Shown one piece after another: positions 9,525 to 19,424 of a stretch of DNA of 64,000 nucleotides. Below the pieces are notes generated by a model. The model ran no database searches, was not told the origin of the DNA, and was given only the letters and a program-made list of their open reading frames with translations. The stretch is taken from NCBI GenBank assembly GCA_964618455.1, contig CAZUAQ010000016.1, positions 1 to 64,000 of the forward strand, given 5' to 3'. This DNA comes from CAZUAQ01 sp964618455 (GTDB lineage Bacteria; Planctomycetota; Phycisphaerae; UBA1845; PWPN01). Position numbers and translations under genes: made by a program. Within the stretch, counting starts at the first letter, position 1; each line of letters starts with the position of its first letter.

Positions 9525-10154
9525 ATGACTGACACGCCGAGAGCGCTGGGCCGCACGGGGCTGGAAGTCACCCCCTGGGGCCTGCAACTCACCGACCCGC
9601 CGCATGAGGCAACGCGCGCCATATCGGATCGCCCCGCAGGCGCGGTCAACTGGGTCGATCTTCCGCTGACGCTGAATACCGAGCCATGGGCGTCCGCTCG
9701 GACACGGGATGGGGTGCGATCGCCGTACGTGGTGGCGGTGCGAGTCGCGCCGAGCGCGTGGGGCCGCGAAATGATCGCGCTCTGCCGCGACGCCTGCGCG
9801 CGCTGGGAAATCGAGACGATCGACCTGCTTCAACTCGGCACGTTCGATCTCGAACGCATCAAGGCGGGCGAACCGTTCCGCCGCATGCAGCAGGTGCGCG
9901 ATGAAGGCCTCGCCCGCCGCTTCGGGGTTGTCGTGGAATCCCTGGAGGATGCCCGATGGATGATGGAACACACGCCGATCTCGTCCATGACCGTGGACGG
10001 CCCGTTGACGGATGAGGCATGGTCCTCGCTGCTGGAGGATGCCGCGGAACACGAACTCGGCGTACTCGCCACCGCCAGGGCTTTTGATGACCGGATTGAT
10101 GCGGCAATACGTGCCTTGGAGAGTTGGCCCATCGCCGGCATCGCCTGGCCCTGA
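9525..10154 (+). CDS. Short aldo/keto reductase-like protein, catalytic tetrad not evident
   Basis: This 209-residue protein opens like an aldo/keto reductase (RALGRTGLEVTPWGLQL). It retains the later barrel signatures IETIDLLQLG and FRRMQQVRDEGLARRFGVV, which correspond to the family's dyxDlxxlH and L..L...GkvR..G.S regions. At about two thirds of the usual 300 residues it lacks the Asp-Tyr-Lys-His region: the GxNxxDTA strand reads GAVNWVDLPLTL, and the catalytic histidine after the second motif is Gly or Thr. It is likely a degenerate or non-catalytic relative. The gene ends 44 bases from the convergent antiporter gene. Confidence 0.7.
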   Translation: MTDTPRALGRTGLEVTPWGLQLTDPPHEATRAISDRPAGAVNWVDLPLTLNTEPWASARTRDGVRSPYVVAVRVAPSAWGREMIALCRDACARWEIETIDLLQLGTFDLERIKAGEPFRRMQQVRDEGLARRFGVVVESLEDARWMMEHTPISSMTVDGPLTDEAWSSLLEDAAEHELGVLATARAFDDRIDAAIRALESWPIAGIAWP

Positions 10155-10198
10155 AACGATCACTGGGGCAGGATCACCCCGCGAGTTGATTCCGCCGG

Positions 10199-12442
10199 TC
10201 AGCGATTCTGCAGGCCGCGCAGCAGCAGGAAGAGTTGCTCGGGATCATCGATCGCCAGAATCTTCTTGCGGATCTCTTCATCCGACACGAGACGGGCAAT
10301 CTCCGCCACCGTCGCCAGGTGACCTTCCGGATCCCCCTTGGGACTCAACAGCAGAAACGCCAGGTGCACGTCCTGGCCGTCCGCCGCCCCGAACGGAATG
10401 GGCTGTTCCAACTGCGCCACGGCGCACACCCTCATGTCGAGCTCGTTCGCGTACGCGTGCGGAATGGCGACACCGTGGCCCAACGTTGTCGGGAAGCTGC
10501 GCTCTCGCTCCAGTAGTTCCTCGATGGTTCTCTCACGATTCACCGTCGGATGGAAATCAACGATGCGCTTGACCAACTCGCCGAAAAGTTCCGCCTGGTC
10601 TTTGACCGCGATCTTCACCACCAGTTCGCTGCGCAGGCTTCGGCTCAGGTAATCCGCCTCGCGACGCAGGTAAAGCGTCGGGGACTTGGCATCGCTTTCG
10701 GTTTCCGGCACGTCGTTGGGGCCGAACTCCTCTTGCCCGCCGATAAACGTCAGGATCGGTGTTCCAAGGTTACTCCACCCCCGGCGAAGCATGTCGCGTT
10801 CCAGCACCGCCGTCTCGCCTCGGGCCAGCTCCCCGCTGATGAGCGACGGTCGCGGCAGTTTCGACCAGATCACGCGGCCGGCATGGTCCGCCTCCAGTTT
10901 CTGCGTCGCCGGCGACCAGAGAAACACGTGATCGCGTCCCAGTGTCTCCTCCCAACGCTGGCACAACAGCAGGTTCAGGTCGACGTTGTCCGTCAGCGCC
11001 AGCAGGTTGCCGATCGGCTGCATCTCCTCGCGCTCCTGGATGGATTCGTCACGGGCGTCCCCCACGAACGCGGTCATGCCTTCCCGCCGGGCCTCCGATA
11101 CCGCCTTGCCGTTGCTGTCCAGCAGAATCACCGTCCGCTCCGCCTTCTTCTGAAGGAAGTTCGCCACGCGACGGCCGAGGGCGTGCGCGCCGACGATCAG
11201 CCAGCCCGTCGGGGTGGCCGCCTTGAGATTCAGCAGACTCGCCAGCGGACCGGCGGTGAAGCCCTGAAGAATGACTGTGGCGGCAATCACCGAATATGTG
11301 AATGTTTCGATGAATTTCGCGTTCGGATAATCCATCTCGACCAGGCGCAGCGAAAACAGCGAGGCCATCGACGCCGCCACGATGCCGCGCGGCGCCATCC
11401 AGGAGAGGAACGCCTTCTCCCGCCAGTTCAGCTTGAACCCCAGCGACGACACGAACACGTTGGCGGGACGCACCACGAACAGAACCACGAGCAACAGCAG
11501 CACACCGGTCCATCCGAAGGCCTTGAACTGCTCGATCTCCAGTCGCGCCGCCAGCAGGATGAACAGCACCGCGATCGATAGCTCGGTCAGTTCGGACTTG
11601 AACCTCTTGATCTGCTTGACCTCGATCGGGTTCCGCAACCCCAGCACGAAGCCCGACACCGTCACCGCCAGAAGCCCTGCTTCGGTGTAGAACGACTCCG
11701 CGGCACCGAACACCAGCACCGCCGAGGCCAGGGCAAACACGTTCGTCATGTCTTCGGGTATCACGCGAAAACGAATCGCCGCATCGATCAGCAAGCCGCC
11801 GACCACGCCGATCAGCATGCCGATGAACACGCGGCCGCCGAATCCGGCCAGCGCGCCGCTGCCCTGTCCACTGAGCCACTCGAACCAGAGAATCGCCACG
11901 AATACACCGATCGGGTCGATCAGCACGCTCTCCCAGTGGAGGATATGATTCAACCGCGGGTGGATGCGGATTCGTTTCAGTATCGGTGCGATGACCGTCG
12001 GCCCGGTCACGATGACCATCGACCCCGCCAGCATCGCCAGCCGCGCGTCGACACCACCGATCCAGTGAACCGCCGCCGCCGTCACGAACCACGTGACCAG
12101 CACGCCCACGGTCAGCAACCGGAGAATGACCCCCGACGCCGCGCGATACCCCTCGCGATTGAGCGTCAGGCCCCCCTCGAAGAGAATCAGCCCGACCGCC
12201 AGCGAGACGATCACCAGCAGCACGTCCTGACCCAGCTTTTCCGGTTGAACGATGCCGAATCCCTGCGGCCCGAGGACCACGCCGCCCAACAGCAGCATCA
12301 CGATGGCGGAGATCCGCAATCGATGGGCCAGGATCATCAAGAAGATGCCGCCGCCGATCGCCGCCACCATCGTGTGCAGAATCGGCAACGTCTCTGACGC
12401 TGCGAGCATACTCATCGCATTCATATTCAACGGCTGACCCAT
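10199..12442 (-). CDS. CPA-type sodium/proton antiporter with TrkA-N domain and C-terminal PTS EIIA-like domain
   Basis: About 747 residues. The first 400 form 11-13 membrane segments of a cation:proton antiporter (for example MLLLGGVVLGPQGFG and FVLGLRNPIEVKQIKRFKSE). A Rossmann-like TrkA-N/RCK domain follows (WLIVGAHALGRRVANFLQKK). The last 150 residues are a PTS EIIA type-2 domain with the phosphorylatable His in TTLGHGVAIPHAYA. The fusion suggests that nucleotide or NAD(H) binding and PtsN-like phosphorylation control ion exchange. The start is uncertain: ATG 12442 was chosen, ATG 12424 or GTG 12472 are alternatives. Confidence 0.85.
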   Translation of the reverse strand: MGQPLNMNAMSMLAASETLPILHTMVAAIGGGIFLMILAHRLRISAIVMLLLGGVVLGPQGFGIVQPEKLGQDVLLVIVSLAVGLILFEGGLTLNREGYRAASGVILRLLTVGVLVTWFVTAAAVHWIGGVDARLAMLAGSMVIVTGPTVIAPILKRIRIHPRLNHILHWESVLIDPIGVFVAILWFEWLSGQGSGALAGFGGRVFIGMLIGVVGGLLIDAAIRFRVIPEDMTNVFALASAVLVFGAAESFYTEAGLLAVTVSGFVLGLRNPIEVKQIKRFKSELTELSIAVLFILLAARLEIEQFKAFGWTGVLLLLVVLFVVRPANVFVSSLGFKLNWREKAFLSWMAPRGIVAASMASLFSLRLVEMDYPNAKFIETFTYSVIAATVILQGFTAGPLASLLNLKAATPTGWLIVGAHALGRRVANFLQKKAERTVILLDSNGKAVSEARREGMTAFVGDARDESIQEREEMQPIGNLLALTDNVDLNLLLCQRWEETLGRDHVFLWSPATQKLEADHAGRVIWSKLPRPSLISGELARGETAVLERDMLRRGWSNLGTPILTFIGGQEEFGPNDVPETESDAKSPTLYLRREADYLSRSLRSELVVKIAVKDQAELFGELVKRIVDFHPTVNRERTIEELLERERSFPTTLGHGVAIPHAYANELDMRVCAVAQLEQPIPFGAADGQDVHLAFLLLSPKGDPEGHLATVAEIARLVSDEEIRKKILAIDDPEQLFLLLRGLQNR

Positions 12443-12616
12443 GCAGTGTGATCTCAACAGGCACGCGTTCACGACTCGTCGACGGCTCTCAATCCCCGCT
12501 GCGAGCCTGGATCAAGAATACCCGGAGCCGGTTCGCCCTGCCATCGGCGGATTTTGAACATTCGTTGGCGTGGATTCGATCGCGCGCCTTGACGCGTTCC
12601 GCGCCGTGCAGCCATC

Positions 12617-13234
12617 ATGCCGGACATGAGTGATCCCCGACAACCTCCGCCCGAAGCCGTCATTTTCGACATGGACGGTACGCTGACCGTTTCCACCTTC
12701 GACTTCGACGTCATCCGGCGGGAGATCGGCCTGCCCCTCGAGCCGCGCAGCCCGATTCTCGAAGCCCTCGCCACCATGACCCCCGACGACCGGCAACGCG
12801 CCGAAGCCATTCTCCACCGCCACGAGTTCGAGGCGGCGCGAAACGCGCTGCTGCAGGATCAGGCCGTCGAAGTGGTCCGGGCGATCCGCCACGCCGGGCT
12901 GCCGGTCGCCCTGCTCACGCGAAACAGCCACGCCTCCGTGAATACCCTGCTCGAAACGTATCCATTTGCCTTCGATGTGATCCGCACGCGCGAGGACGGC
13001 GCATTCAAGCCTTCGCCGGAACCGATCCTCACCCTCTGTCGGCAGATGAATGCCCGGCCCGAGGCCACCTGGTCCGTGGGGGATTTCCTTTACGACCTGC
13101 AGGCGGGCATCGCCGCCGGGGCGATCACCGTGCTCATGATGGGCGACGATCCCGAACCCGAGTTCGCCCATCTCGCCCGTCACAAGATCCGCCGCCTGAC
13201 CGAACTGCTCGATCTGCTCGGCATCGCTGTCTGA
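12617..13234 (+). CDS. HAD-superfamily hydrolase (phosphoglycolate phosphatase-like)
   Basis: The 205-residue protein has HAD motif I with the nucleophile Asp18 and acid/base Asp20 in VIFDMDGTLT. Motif II is the Thr of VALLTRNSH, the motif III lysine is in REDGAFKPSPEPI, and motif IV is WSVGDFLYDLQAG. A small helical cap lies between residues 30 and 90. The closest overall pattern is Gph/beta-phosphoglucomutase-type phosphatases; the substrate is unknown. A second ATG nine bases downstream (12626) could be the start. It diverges from the antiporter gene. Confidence 0.85.
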   Translation: MPDMSDPRQPPPEAVIFDMDGTLTVSTFDFDVIRREIGLPLEPRSPILEALATMTPDDRQRAEAILHRHEFEAARNALLQDQAVEVVRAIRHAGLPVALLTRNSHASVNTLLETYPFAFDVIRTREDGAFKPSPEPILTLCRQMNARPEATWSVGDFLYDLQAGIAAGAITVLMMGDDPEPEFAHLARHKIRRLTELLDLLGIAV

Positions 13235-13264
13235 TGAACGCGATAGATGCGATGCACGGTATGC

Positions 13265-14077
13265 TTACGAACCCGCGTCTTCCGAATCATCCGCCGGTAC
13301 GACGGTGACATTCTCGATCACCGGAGGATCGACTGGTGTCTCGCGCCTTCCTCCCGAGATCTTGCTCGCTCGAACCGGCAAGTCTCTGATCTTGTCCACG
13401 ACGTCCATACCATCAACGACGCGACCGAACACGGTGTATCCCCAGTTATCGCGATCCTTCGCGCGATGATCCAGATGCGGTTTGTGCACGACGTTGATGA
13501 AGAACTGCGACGTCGCCGAATGCGGATCAGGAGTTCTTGCCATGGCGATCGTGCCGCGCTTGTTCTTCAGACCATTATCCGCCTCATTTCGGATCGGCGC
13601 ATCCAATCCTTCTTTCTTGTACTCCAGGTCCACCGTGAACCCGCCGCCCTGAATCATGAAGTCGGAGATCACGCGGTGAAAAATCGTGCCCTCGTAGTAC
13701 CCCTTGTCCACGTAGTTCAGAAAGTTTTCGACGGTATTCGGCGCCTTGTCCGGATACAGCTCAATCACGATCGTCCCGAGCGACGTCTCCATCGCCACCA
13801 GCGGTCCGTCTCCCGCCGTAACTTCTTCGGTCGCCTCCGCCTTCGCCGTGGGCGGTGCGTTGGCGGCATCGTTCAATGCCGATTCACTGATTTCCGAGTC
13901 CTCCTCCGAGGAAGTCTCTTCACGCGTCTCGGCACTCTCGTCCGAACCGGCCTCCTCGGTCTCCTTGTTCCGCTCCGAGACCGGGGTCGTCGGATCCGTC
14001 TCGTCGCTCCCCGAACACCCGAGGCCCGTCCACAGCAGTCCGCCCATGATCAAGAGAAGCCATCCGTATCGCCGCAT
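13265..14077 (-). CDS. Lipoprotein cyclophilin-type peptidyl-prolyl cis-trans isomerase
   Basis: From the ATG at 14077 the protein has 270 residues. A lipoprotein signal ends in TGLGC with the lipid-modified Cys21. A Thr/Glu/Ser-rich acidic linker (about residues 23-75) separates the lipid anchor from a cyclophilin domain (about 88-255), which carries GTIVIELYPDKAPNTVENF, FHRVISDFMIQGG and SQFFINVVHKPHLD. It probably catalyses proline isomerisation in the periplasm while anchored to a membrane. Upstream in-frame codons to 14206 give no signal peptide, so the later start is preferred. Confidence 0.9.
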   Translation of the reverse strand: MRRYGWLLLIMGGLLWTGLGCSGSDETDPTTPVSERNKETEEAGSDESAETREETSSEEDSEISESALNDAANAPPTAKAEATEEVTAGDGPLVAMETSLGTIVIELYPDKAPNTVENFLNYVDKGYYEGTIFHRVISDFMIQGGGFTVDLEYKKEGLDAPIRNEADNGLKNKRGTIAMARTPDPHSATSQFFINVVHKPHLDHRAKDRDNWGYTVFGRVVDGMDVVDKIRDLPVRASKISGGRRETPVDPPVIENVTVVPADDSEDAGS

Positions 14078-14281
14078 TGCACTCAACCTCCGTCGCTTGT
14101 TGATGTCCTGAATTCCGTCGTAATCGCCATGACCCCACGCCCTTCGGCGGGCGAACAGTATACACGCAAGCCGCGATTCCCTCACAACCGCCGCCCCCTG
14201 ATGCAACTTGATACGCCCCGTGCGTGTACGCTATAACGACAGCAGTCCATCACCGCGTTATTCCAACCACAGGAATCCCTT

Positions 14282-16102
14282 ATGATCCGCCCTGATGCTC
14301 AATGGGTCGCCGCAGTCGCCTGCCTTTTCGCCGTCACCGCCGCTTCGGCCGAGGATGCCGACTCCCGCGAACGCCCCCTTGTCTTCGGATTGAATCGCAT
14401 CGGCGACCCCGTCATCCTCAACCACCCTCCCGACTACCACGAGCACATGTACGCCCGCATCGCCGAGGCCGGCGGAACCTGCGTCCGCCTCGAAGCCAGC
14501 ACCCGCAAGATCGAGGGCAACCGCGGTCAGCGCCTCTGGAAGGTCTTCGACGAGGATCTCGCCCTCGCCCTCAAGTACAAGATGGAACCCGTCGTGCTCA
14601 TCACCGACGTCCCCGCCTGGGCCAGCCCCATCGGCGACGCCGTGCACGACTACCCCTATAAGGACGAATACCTCCCGGACTTCGAGGCCTTCTGCAGGGA
14701 ACTCGCCGAACGTACCTGCGGCAAGGTGAAGTACTTCCAGGTCTGGAACGAGCAGAACGGCTTCGGCTGGCACGTGGACGAGGTCGACGGCAGGCTGATC
14801 TTCGGCCGGCCCGAGGAATACCTGCCCATGCTCCGCACCGCCTATCGCGGGCTGAAGGCCGGCAACCCCGACTGCATCGTCTCCATGGGCAGCCTCGACG
14901 ACGCCGAAGGCCACGCCCCCAAGTTCATCCAGCGCATGGCGGCCGAGATGAAGAAGCAGGGGGTCACGGATACCGTGTGCGACGCCATCAGCGATCACCC
15001 CTACTCCGATACGCCGAAGATCATGCGCGAGAAGCTCGACCGGCTGCGCGCGGTGATGCGCGAGCATGGTTTCGAAGAACAACCCTTCTGGCTGACCGAG
15101 TACGCCTGGAGCACCGCCCACATGTCCGACGCCGACCAGGCCGCCAAACTCGGCCCCGTGCTCGAAGCCTTCATCCAGCCTTCGTGGAATGACGTCGAGA
15201 TGGCCATCTATCTGAGCATCGGCGACTTCGAACTGCGCCGCGAGGGCATGGGTCTTTGCGATGCCAATCTGCGCCCCAAGCCCGCCTTCTATGTCTTCCA
15301 GGGCGCATCCCGCTTCGGGGCCTATCCGCCTTTCAGGATTGAACCGGTCTTCCTCGAGAACAACGAAGCGACGTTTACCTTCAAGACGCTCCAGCCCGTC
15401 GACGCGGAAGTGAAAGTCTGGCCGGCCGACAAACCCTCCGCTGCGACGAAGGGCAACTCGTCGAAGACGGATCAACATCGTATCGTCGTCGGCGATCTCG
15501 AACCTGGAAAGCACTACCGCTACAGCATTCGCACCACGGCGGGGCAGGGCGATCGCGCGAAGACGTATGACACCGTGGAATACGATCTCCACGTTCCCGG
15601 CGACCGGTTCTTCAATGGTGGGATGGAGAACGGCTTTTTCGCCGGCGTCGCGCGCGGCTGGCGGACCGAGGGAGAAGGCTTTCTCACCGACTACAACCTC
15701 ATGAAGTTTCCGCACATCATCGAAGGTGAGCATGCCCAGGCGGTCTTTGCGCGCGGCGACAAGCAAAACAAGCTGCTCGACACGACGCTCAGCAACATCG
15801 TCGGCGCCGAACCGGGCAAGCCCATCACGATCCGCTGGTCATGGTCCTCGCGATGCGTGAAGACCAAGGGCCAGGTGATCGCCCGTGCGGCGGTCAGCGA
15901 TGGAGGCACGTATGATCCCGAACATGAGAATCTTGAATGGACGGAATGGAGCCGGCCCAGCCGCTTCTGGGACGACCACGAGCTGACCCTCACGCCGAAT
16001 TCGAGCGTCGTCCGGCTGTACATCCAGTGCAAACTCGATGACGAACTCGCCGACGGCCTTGCCACCTTCGCGCTGGACAACGTCCATGCCGTTCGACCGT
16101 GA
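14282..16102 (+). CDS. Exported glycoside hydrolase-like protein (clan GH-A TIM barrel)
   Basis: The 606-residue protein has a signal peptide (cleavage near ASA at 22-24) and a TIM-barrel domain. The likely acid/base is Glu157 in FQVWNEQNG and the nucleophile Glu273 in PFWLTEYAW, at the strand-4 and strand-7 spacing of clan GH-A (GH39/GH5-like). A fibronectin/purple-acid-phosphatase-like beta segment (about 355-430, DLEPGKHYRYSIRT) and a C-terminal carbohydrate-binding-like jelly roll (about 440-606) follow. It is probably secreted to attack plant or algal polysaccharides; the exact family and substrate are not recognised. The barrel and beta-domain order resembles the other exported glycosidase near 60 kb. 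Confidence 0.8.
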   Translation: MIRPDAQWVAAVACLFAVTAASAEDADSRERPLVFGLNRIGDPVILNHPPDYHEHMYARIAEAGGTCVRLEASTRKIEGNRGQRLWKVFDEDLALALKYKMEPVVLITDVPAWASPIGDAVHDYPYKDEYLPDFEAFCRELAERTCGKVKYFQVWNEQNGFGWHVDEVDGRLIFGRPEEYLPMLRTAYRGLKAGNPDCIVSMGSLDDAEGHAPKFIQRMAAEMKKQGVTDTVCDAISDHPYSDTPKIMREKLDRLRAVMREHGFEEQPFWLTEYAWSTAHMSDADQAAKLGPVLEAFIQPSWNDVEMAIYLSIGDFELRREGMGLCDANLRPKPAFYVFQGASRFGAYPPFRIEPVFLENNEATFTFKTLQPVDAEVKVWPADKPSAATKGNSSKTDQHRIVVGDLEPGKHYRYSIRTTAGQGDRAKTYDTVEYDLHVPGDRFFNGGMENGFFAGVARGWRTEGEGFLTDYNLMKFPHIIEGEHAQAVFARGDKQNKLLDTTLSNIVGAEPGKPITIRWSWSSRCVKTKGQVIARAAVSDGGTYDPEHENLEWTEWSRPSRFWDDHELTLTPNSSVVRLYIQCKLDDELADGLATFALDNVHAVRP

Positions 16103-16270
16103 CGAAACGGGCTGGTGACAATCGAACACATGCTGCTCCAGGATGATGTTCGAGCTTGCAACGCCGATCATTGTCCACGCGGAGCAGATCTTTCATTGCC
16201 CGGTGCCGTCAGCTATCCTGAATTTCTCGGGCACGCTTGATAGAACCTTTCTCCGAAGCGAGTACCCCAT

Positions 16271-19200
16271 ATGTGTAGCTCATACATTTCGCCATCAGGA
16301 TGGCATTCCCGGTGGGCGCAACCATTCATGATGCTCGCCATCTTCACCGGTTTCTGCTCCATCACGTTCGCCGATGACTGGGAGGAAGAGGCGGAACCCG
16401 TGCCGCCCGACTACGGGAAACTGTTGCCGCACATCAAGCCACTGTCACCACAAGATGCGCTGACTTCGTTTGAGGTCGAACCCGGTCTCGAGGTGCAACT
16501 GGCCGCCGCCGAGCCCGACGTGGCCGATCCCATCTCCATTGCCTGGGACGCCTATGGCCGCATGTTCGTCGGGGAGATGCGCGGCTACCCCTACGACCCG
16601 CCACCGGGGGGAGGCGTGCTCGGACGCTTGCGCGTGCTCGAGGATACCGACGGCGACGGGCGCTTCGACAAGAGTTCCATCTTCGCCGACAAGGTCCACT
16701 GGCCGAGCGGCATCGCCTGCTGGAAGGACGGCATCTTCGTGGCGGCGCCGCCGGAGATTCTCTACTTCCGCGATGTCGATCGCGACGGCAAGGCCGACTT
16801 TCGCCAGGTGGCCTACACCGGCTTCGGCACACGCAAGTCCGAAGACATCATGAACAACCTCAAGTGGGGGCTCGATCATCTGATCTATGGTGGCAGCAGC
16901 TACAACGGCGGCGAGGTCCGCGCCGTGGCTGCGTCCCCCCGCTACGCCCACCTGCAGCAGACCATCGGCGTGCGCGGCCAGGACTTCCGCTTCGACCCGC
17001 GCACGCAACGGATCGAAGCCATCGGCGGCACCGGCGACTTCGGCAACTGCTTCGACGACTGGGGCAACCGCTTCACGTGCAGTTCCGGCACGCCGTTCAT
17101 TCACGAGGTCATCCCCGCCACGTACGTCGCGCGTAATCCCTACCTCTCCGTGCGACGACTCGTGCACGGCATCCTCCGCTCCGACGGCCGCATGTACTCG
17201 ATCAGCAAGCCCGAGCCGTGGCGTTCCGTCCGGCTCAAGTTCTGGGACAACTGGGTCGACACGACGCACGACATGCGCGCCGGGCGATTTCCACCGCAGG
17301 AACTGGCGGAGAAGGGCTACATCACCGGCGCTTCCGGCATTGAGGTCTATCGCGGCGATGCGCTTCCCGAGGCTTACCATGGAAACGCTTTTGTCGGCGA
17401 ACCCGCCGGCAACCTGGTCATCCGCACGAAACTCGAACCCGCGCCGCCCAGCTTCATCGCCCGGCGCGTCGACACCGAACGTGAGTTCCTGGCCTCGCGC
17501 GATAACTGGTTCCGCCCGGTCAATCTCGCCAACGGCCCCGACGGCTGCCTCTATGTGCTCGACATGTACCGCGAGGTCATCGAGGACCCCAGCGCCATCC
17601 CGCAGGACATCCTCGAACACCTCGACTATTACACCGGCATGGATCACGGGCGCGTCTACCGCATCGCCCCTGAAGGCTTCACGCCCACCGCCCCGCCAAA
17701 GCTCGGCGATCGGCCGACACATGAACTCGTCGAGTTGCTCGAACATCCCAACGCCTGGCATCGCGAAACCGCGCATCGCCTGATCTACGAGCGGCGGGAG
17801 CGCACCAGCGCCGAAGCGCTGCGCCGGCTCGCCCACAACTCCACCGTACCGCAGGCTCGCCTGCACGCGCTATGGAGCCTCGAAGGTCTCGGTGCCCTCG
17901 AAGACGTCACCCTCCGCCTGGCCCTGGAAGACACCCACGACGCCGTTCGCGAACATGCCGTCCGCCTGGTCGAACCGCAGCTCCCGCTTTCGCCCGTGTT
18001 CCGGCAGAAGGTCTGCGCCATGGGCGAAGATCCCTCGCCGCGCGTGCGCTTCCAGGTGGCACTGACGCTGACCGTCGTGCATGAACCGGCGGCACTGGAC
18101 ACCCTCGCGACCATCGCCCTGCGCGACCCCGACAACGACTGGATGCGCGTGGCGGTGCTCTCGGCCGCCGCCGATCGTGCCGATCAACTGCTCCTGAGGT
18201 TGCTGGACGCTGATTCGTTTCATCTAACCGAAGACGTGACCGCCTGGCTGACTGAACTGGCCGCCATGGTCGGCGCGCGGAACGAAGCGGACGCCATGGC
18301 CCGCGTGCTCAACACTGCCATGGACGCGTCCAGCCTGCCCGACGATACGCATCGCCAGGCGGTCATCATCGGCCTCGGCGAGGGGGTCGTGCGCAGCGGC
18401 GGTTCACTGCGCGCCCTGCTGAATCTCGAAGACGTCAACCGCGCCAAGGTGCAGGCTACATTGATGGACTGGTTCGCCGCCGCTCGTGCCACGGCGACCG
18501 ACCATCAACGCGGCACGCGCGATCGCCTCGAAGCGATCGACCTGCTCGCCCATGACGATACCATCGTCTCGTCGAAGGCGCTGGCCGGTCTCATTCACGT
18601 CAACGAACCGGCGGAGGTGCAGATGCGCGCCGTCCGCGCCCTCGCAAAGCACTCCGGCGTCCGCGTCGGCGACCTGCTCGCCTCACGCTGGCGATCGTGC
18701 AGCCCGGGCATCCGCAACGAACTGGCCGAGGTCCTCTTCAGCCGCGTGCCCCGGCTCTACCGATTCATCGAGGGTCTCGAAAGCGGCGACATTCCCCTGA
18801 CCCAGTTGGATCCCCTCCGCCGCGAGATGCTGCTGCGCCATCCCAACCTGGCGATCCGCACGCAGGCCCGGGCGATGTTCCGCCGGCTCGACGACACGCC
18901 ACGCGAAAAAGTCGTGAACGTCTACGTGCCCGCCCTGCGGCTGAAAGGCGACCCTGGGCACGGTCTCGAGGTGTTCAACGCGCAATGCGCCTCCTGCCAC
19001 CGCGTGGGGAAAACCGGCGTCGAGGTCGGCCCCGATCTCGCCGGCGTGGCAGCGCGAACGCCCGAGGAACTCCTCGTCAACATCCTCGACCCCAACCGCC
19101 AGGTGCAGAGCAACTACGTCAACTACATGATCCGCACCTTTGACGGTCGCACCCTTTCCGGCATCGTGGCCGAGGAAACGCCCACCACGATCACGCTCCG

Positions 19201-19366
19201 CCGCGCCGAAGGCATCGAAGACATCATCCTGCGCGACGACATCGACGAAATGATCTCCATGGGTCTATCTATCATGCCCGAGGAACTCGAGGCCGCCATC
19301 GACTTCCAGCAGATGGCCGACCTCATCGCTTACATCAAGGCGATCCCGGAAAGCGGAACCCCGTGA
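16271..19366 (+). CDS. PVC-type heme-binding CxxCH protein (propeller, HEAT-like repeats, cytochrome c)
   Basis: This 1031-residue exported protein has the architecture characteristic of Planctomycetes and Verrucomicrobia. After a signal segment there is a glucose/sorbosone dehydrogenase-like beta-propeller (about residues 50-440; e.g. FVGEMRGYPYDPP and LYVLDMYREVIEDP). HEAT-like helical repeats (about 480-850) come next, then a C-terminal cytochrome c domain with heme motif CASCH at about 906-910 and a likely Met axial ligand in the region near residue 1000. It probably oxidises a sugar or related alcohol in the periplasm and passes electrons to the heme. An ATG at 16328 is an alternative start directly before the hydrophobic core. 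Confidence 0.9.
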   Translation: MCSSYISPSGWHSRWAQPFMMLAIFTGFCSITFADDWEEEAEPVPPDYGKLLPHIKPLSPQDALTSFEVEPGLEVQLAAAEPDVADPISIAWDAYGRMFVGEMRGYPYDPPPGGGVLGRLRVLEDTDGDGRFDKSSIFADKVHWPSGIACWKDGIFVAAPPEILYFRDVDRDGKADFRQVAYTGFGTRKSEDIMNNLKWGLDHLIYGGSSYNGGEVRAVAASPRYAHLQQTIGVRGQDFRFDPRTQRIEAIGGTGDFGNCFDDWGNRFTCSSGTPFIHEVIPATYVARNPYLSVRRLVHGILRSDGRMYSISKPEPWRSVRLKFWDNWVDTTHDMRAGRFPPQELAEKGYITGASGIEVYRGDALPEAYHGNAFVGEPAGNLVIRTKLEPAPPSFIARRVDTEREFLASRDNWFRPVNLANGPDGCLYVLDMYREVIEDPSAIPQDILEHLDYYTGMDHGRVYRIAPEGFTPTAPPKLGDRPTHELVELLEHPNAWHRETAHRLIYERRERTSAEALRRLAHNSTVPQARLHALWSLEGLGALEDVTLRLALEDTHDAVREHAVRLVEPQLPLSPVFRQKVCAMGEDPSPRVRFQVALTLTVVHEPAALDTLATIALRDPDNDWMRVAVLSAAADRADQLLLRLLDADSFHLTEDVTAWLTELAAMVGARNEADAMARVLNTAMDASSLPDDTHRQAVIIGLGEGVVRSGGSLRALLNLEDVNRAKVQATLMDWFAAARATATDHQRGTRDRLEAIDLLAHDDTIVSSKALAGLIHVNEPAEVQMRAVRALAKHSGVRVGDLLASRWRSCSPGIRNELAEVLFSRVPRLYRFIEGLESGDIPLTQLDPLRREMLLRHPNLAIRTQARAMFRRLDDTPREKVVNVYVPALRLKGDPGHGLEVFNAQCASCHRVGKTGVEVGPDLAGVAARTPEELLVNILDPNRQVQSNYVNYMIRTFDGRTLSGIVAEETPTTITLRRAEGIEDIILRDDIDEMISMGLSIMPEELEAAIDFQQMADLIAYIKAIPESGTP

Positions 19367-19424
19367 TGCCCACTGGGGCATGCAAGATCGTGGTGAGATG
19401 TTGTGAATACCGGCGATGAACCGG

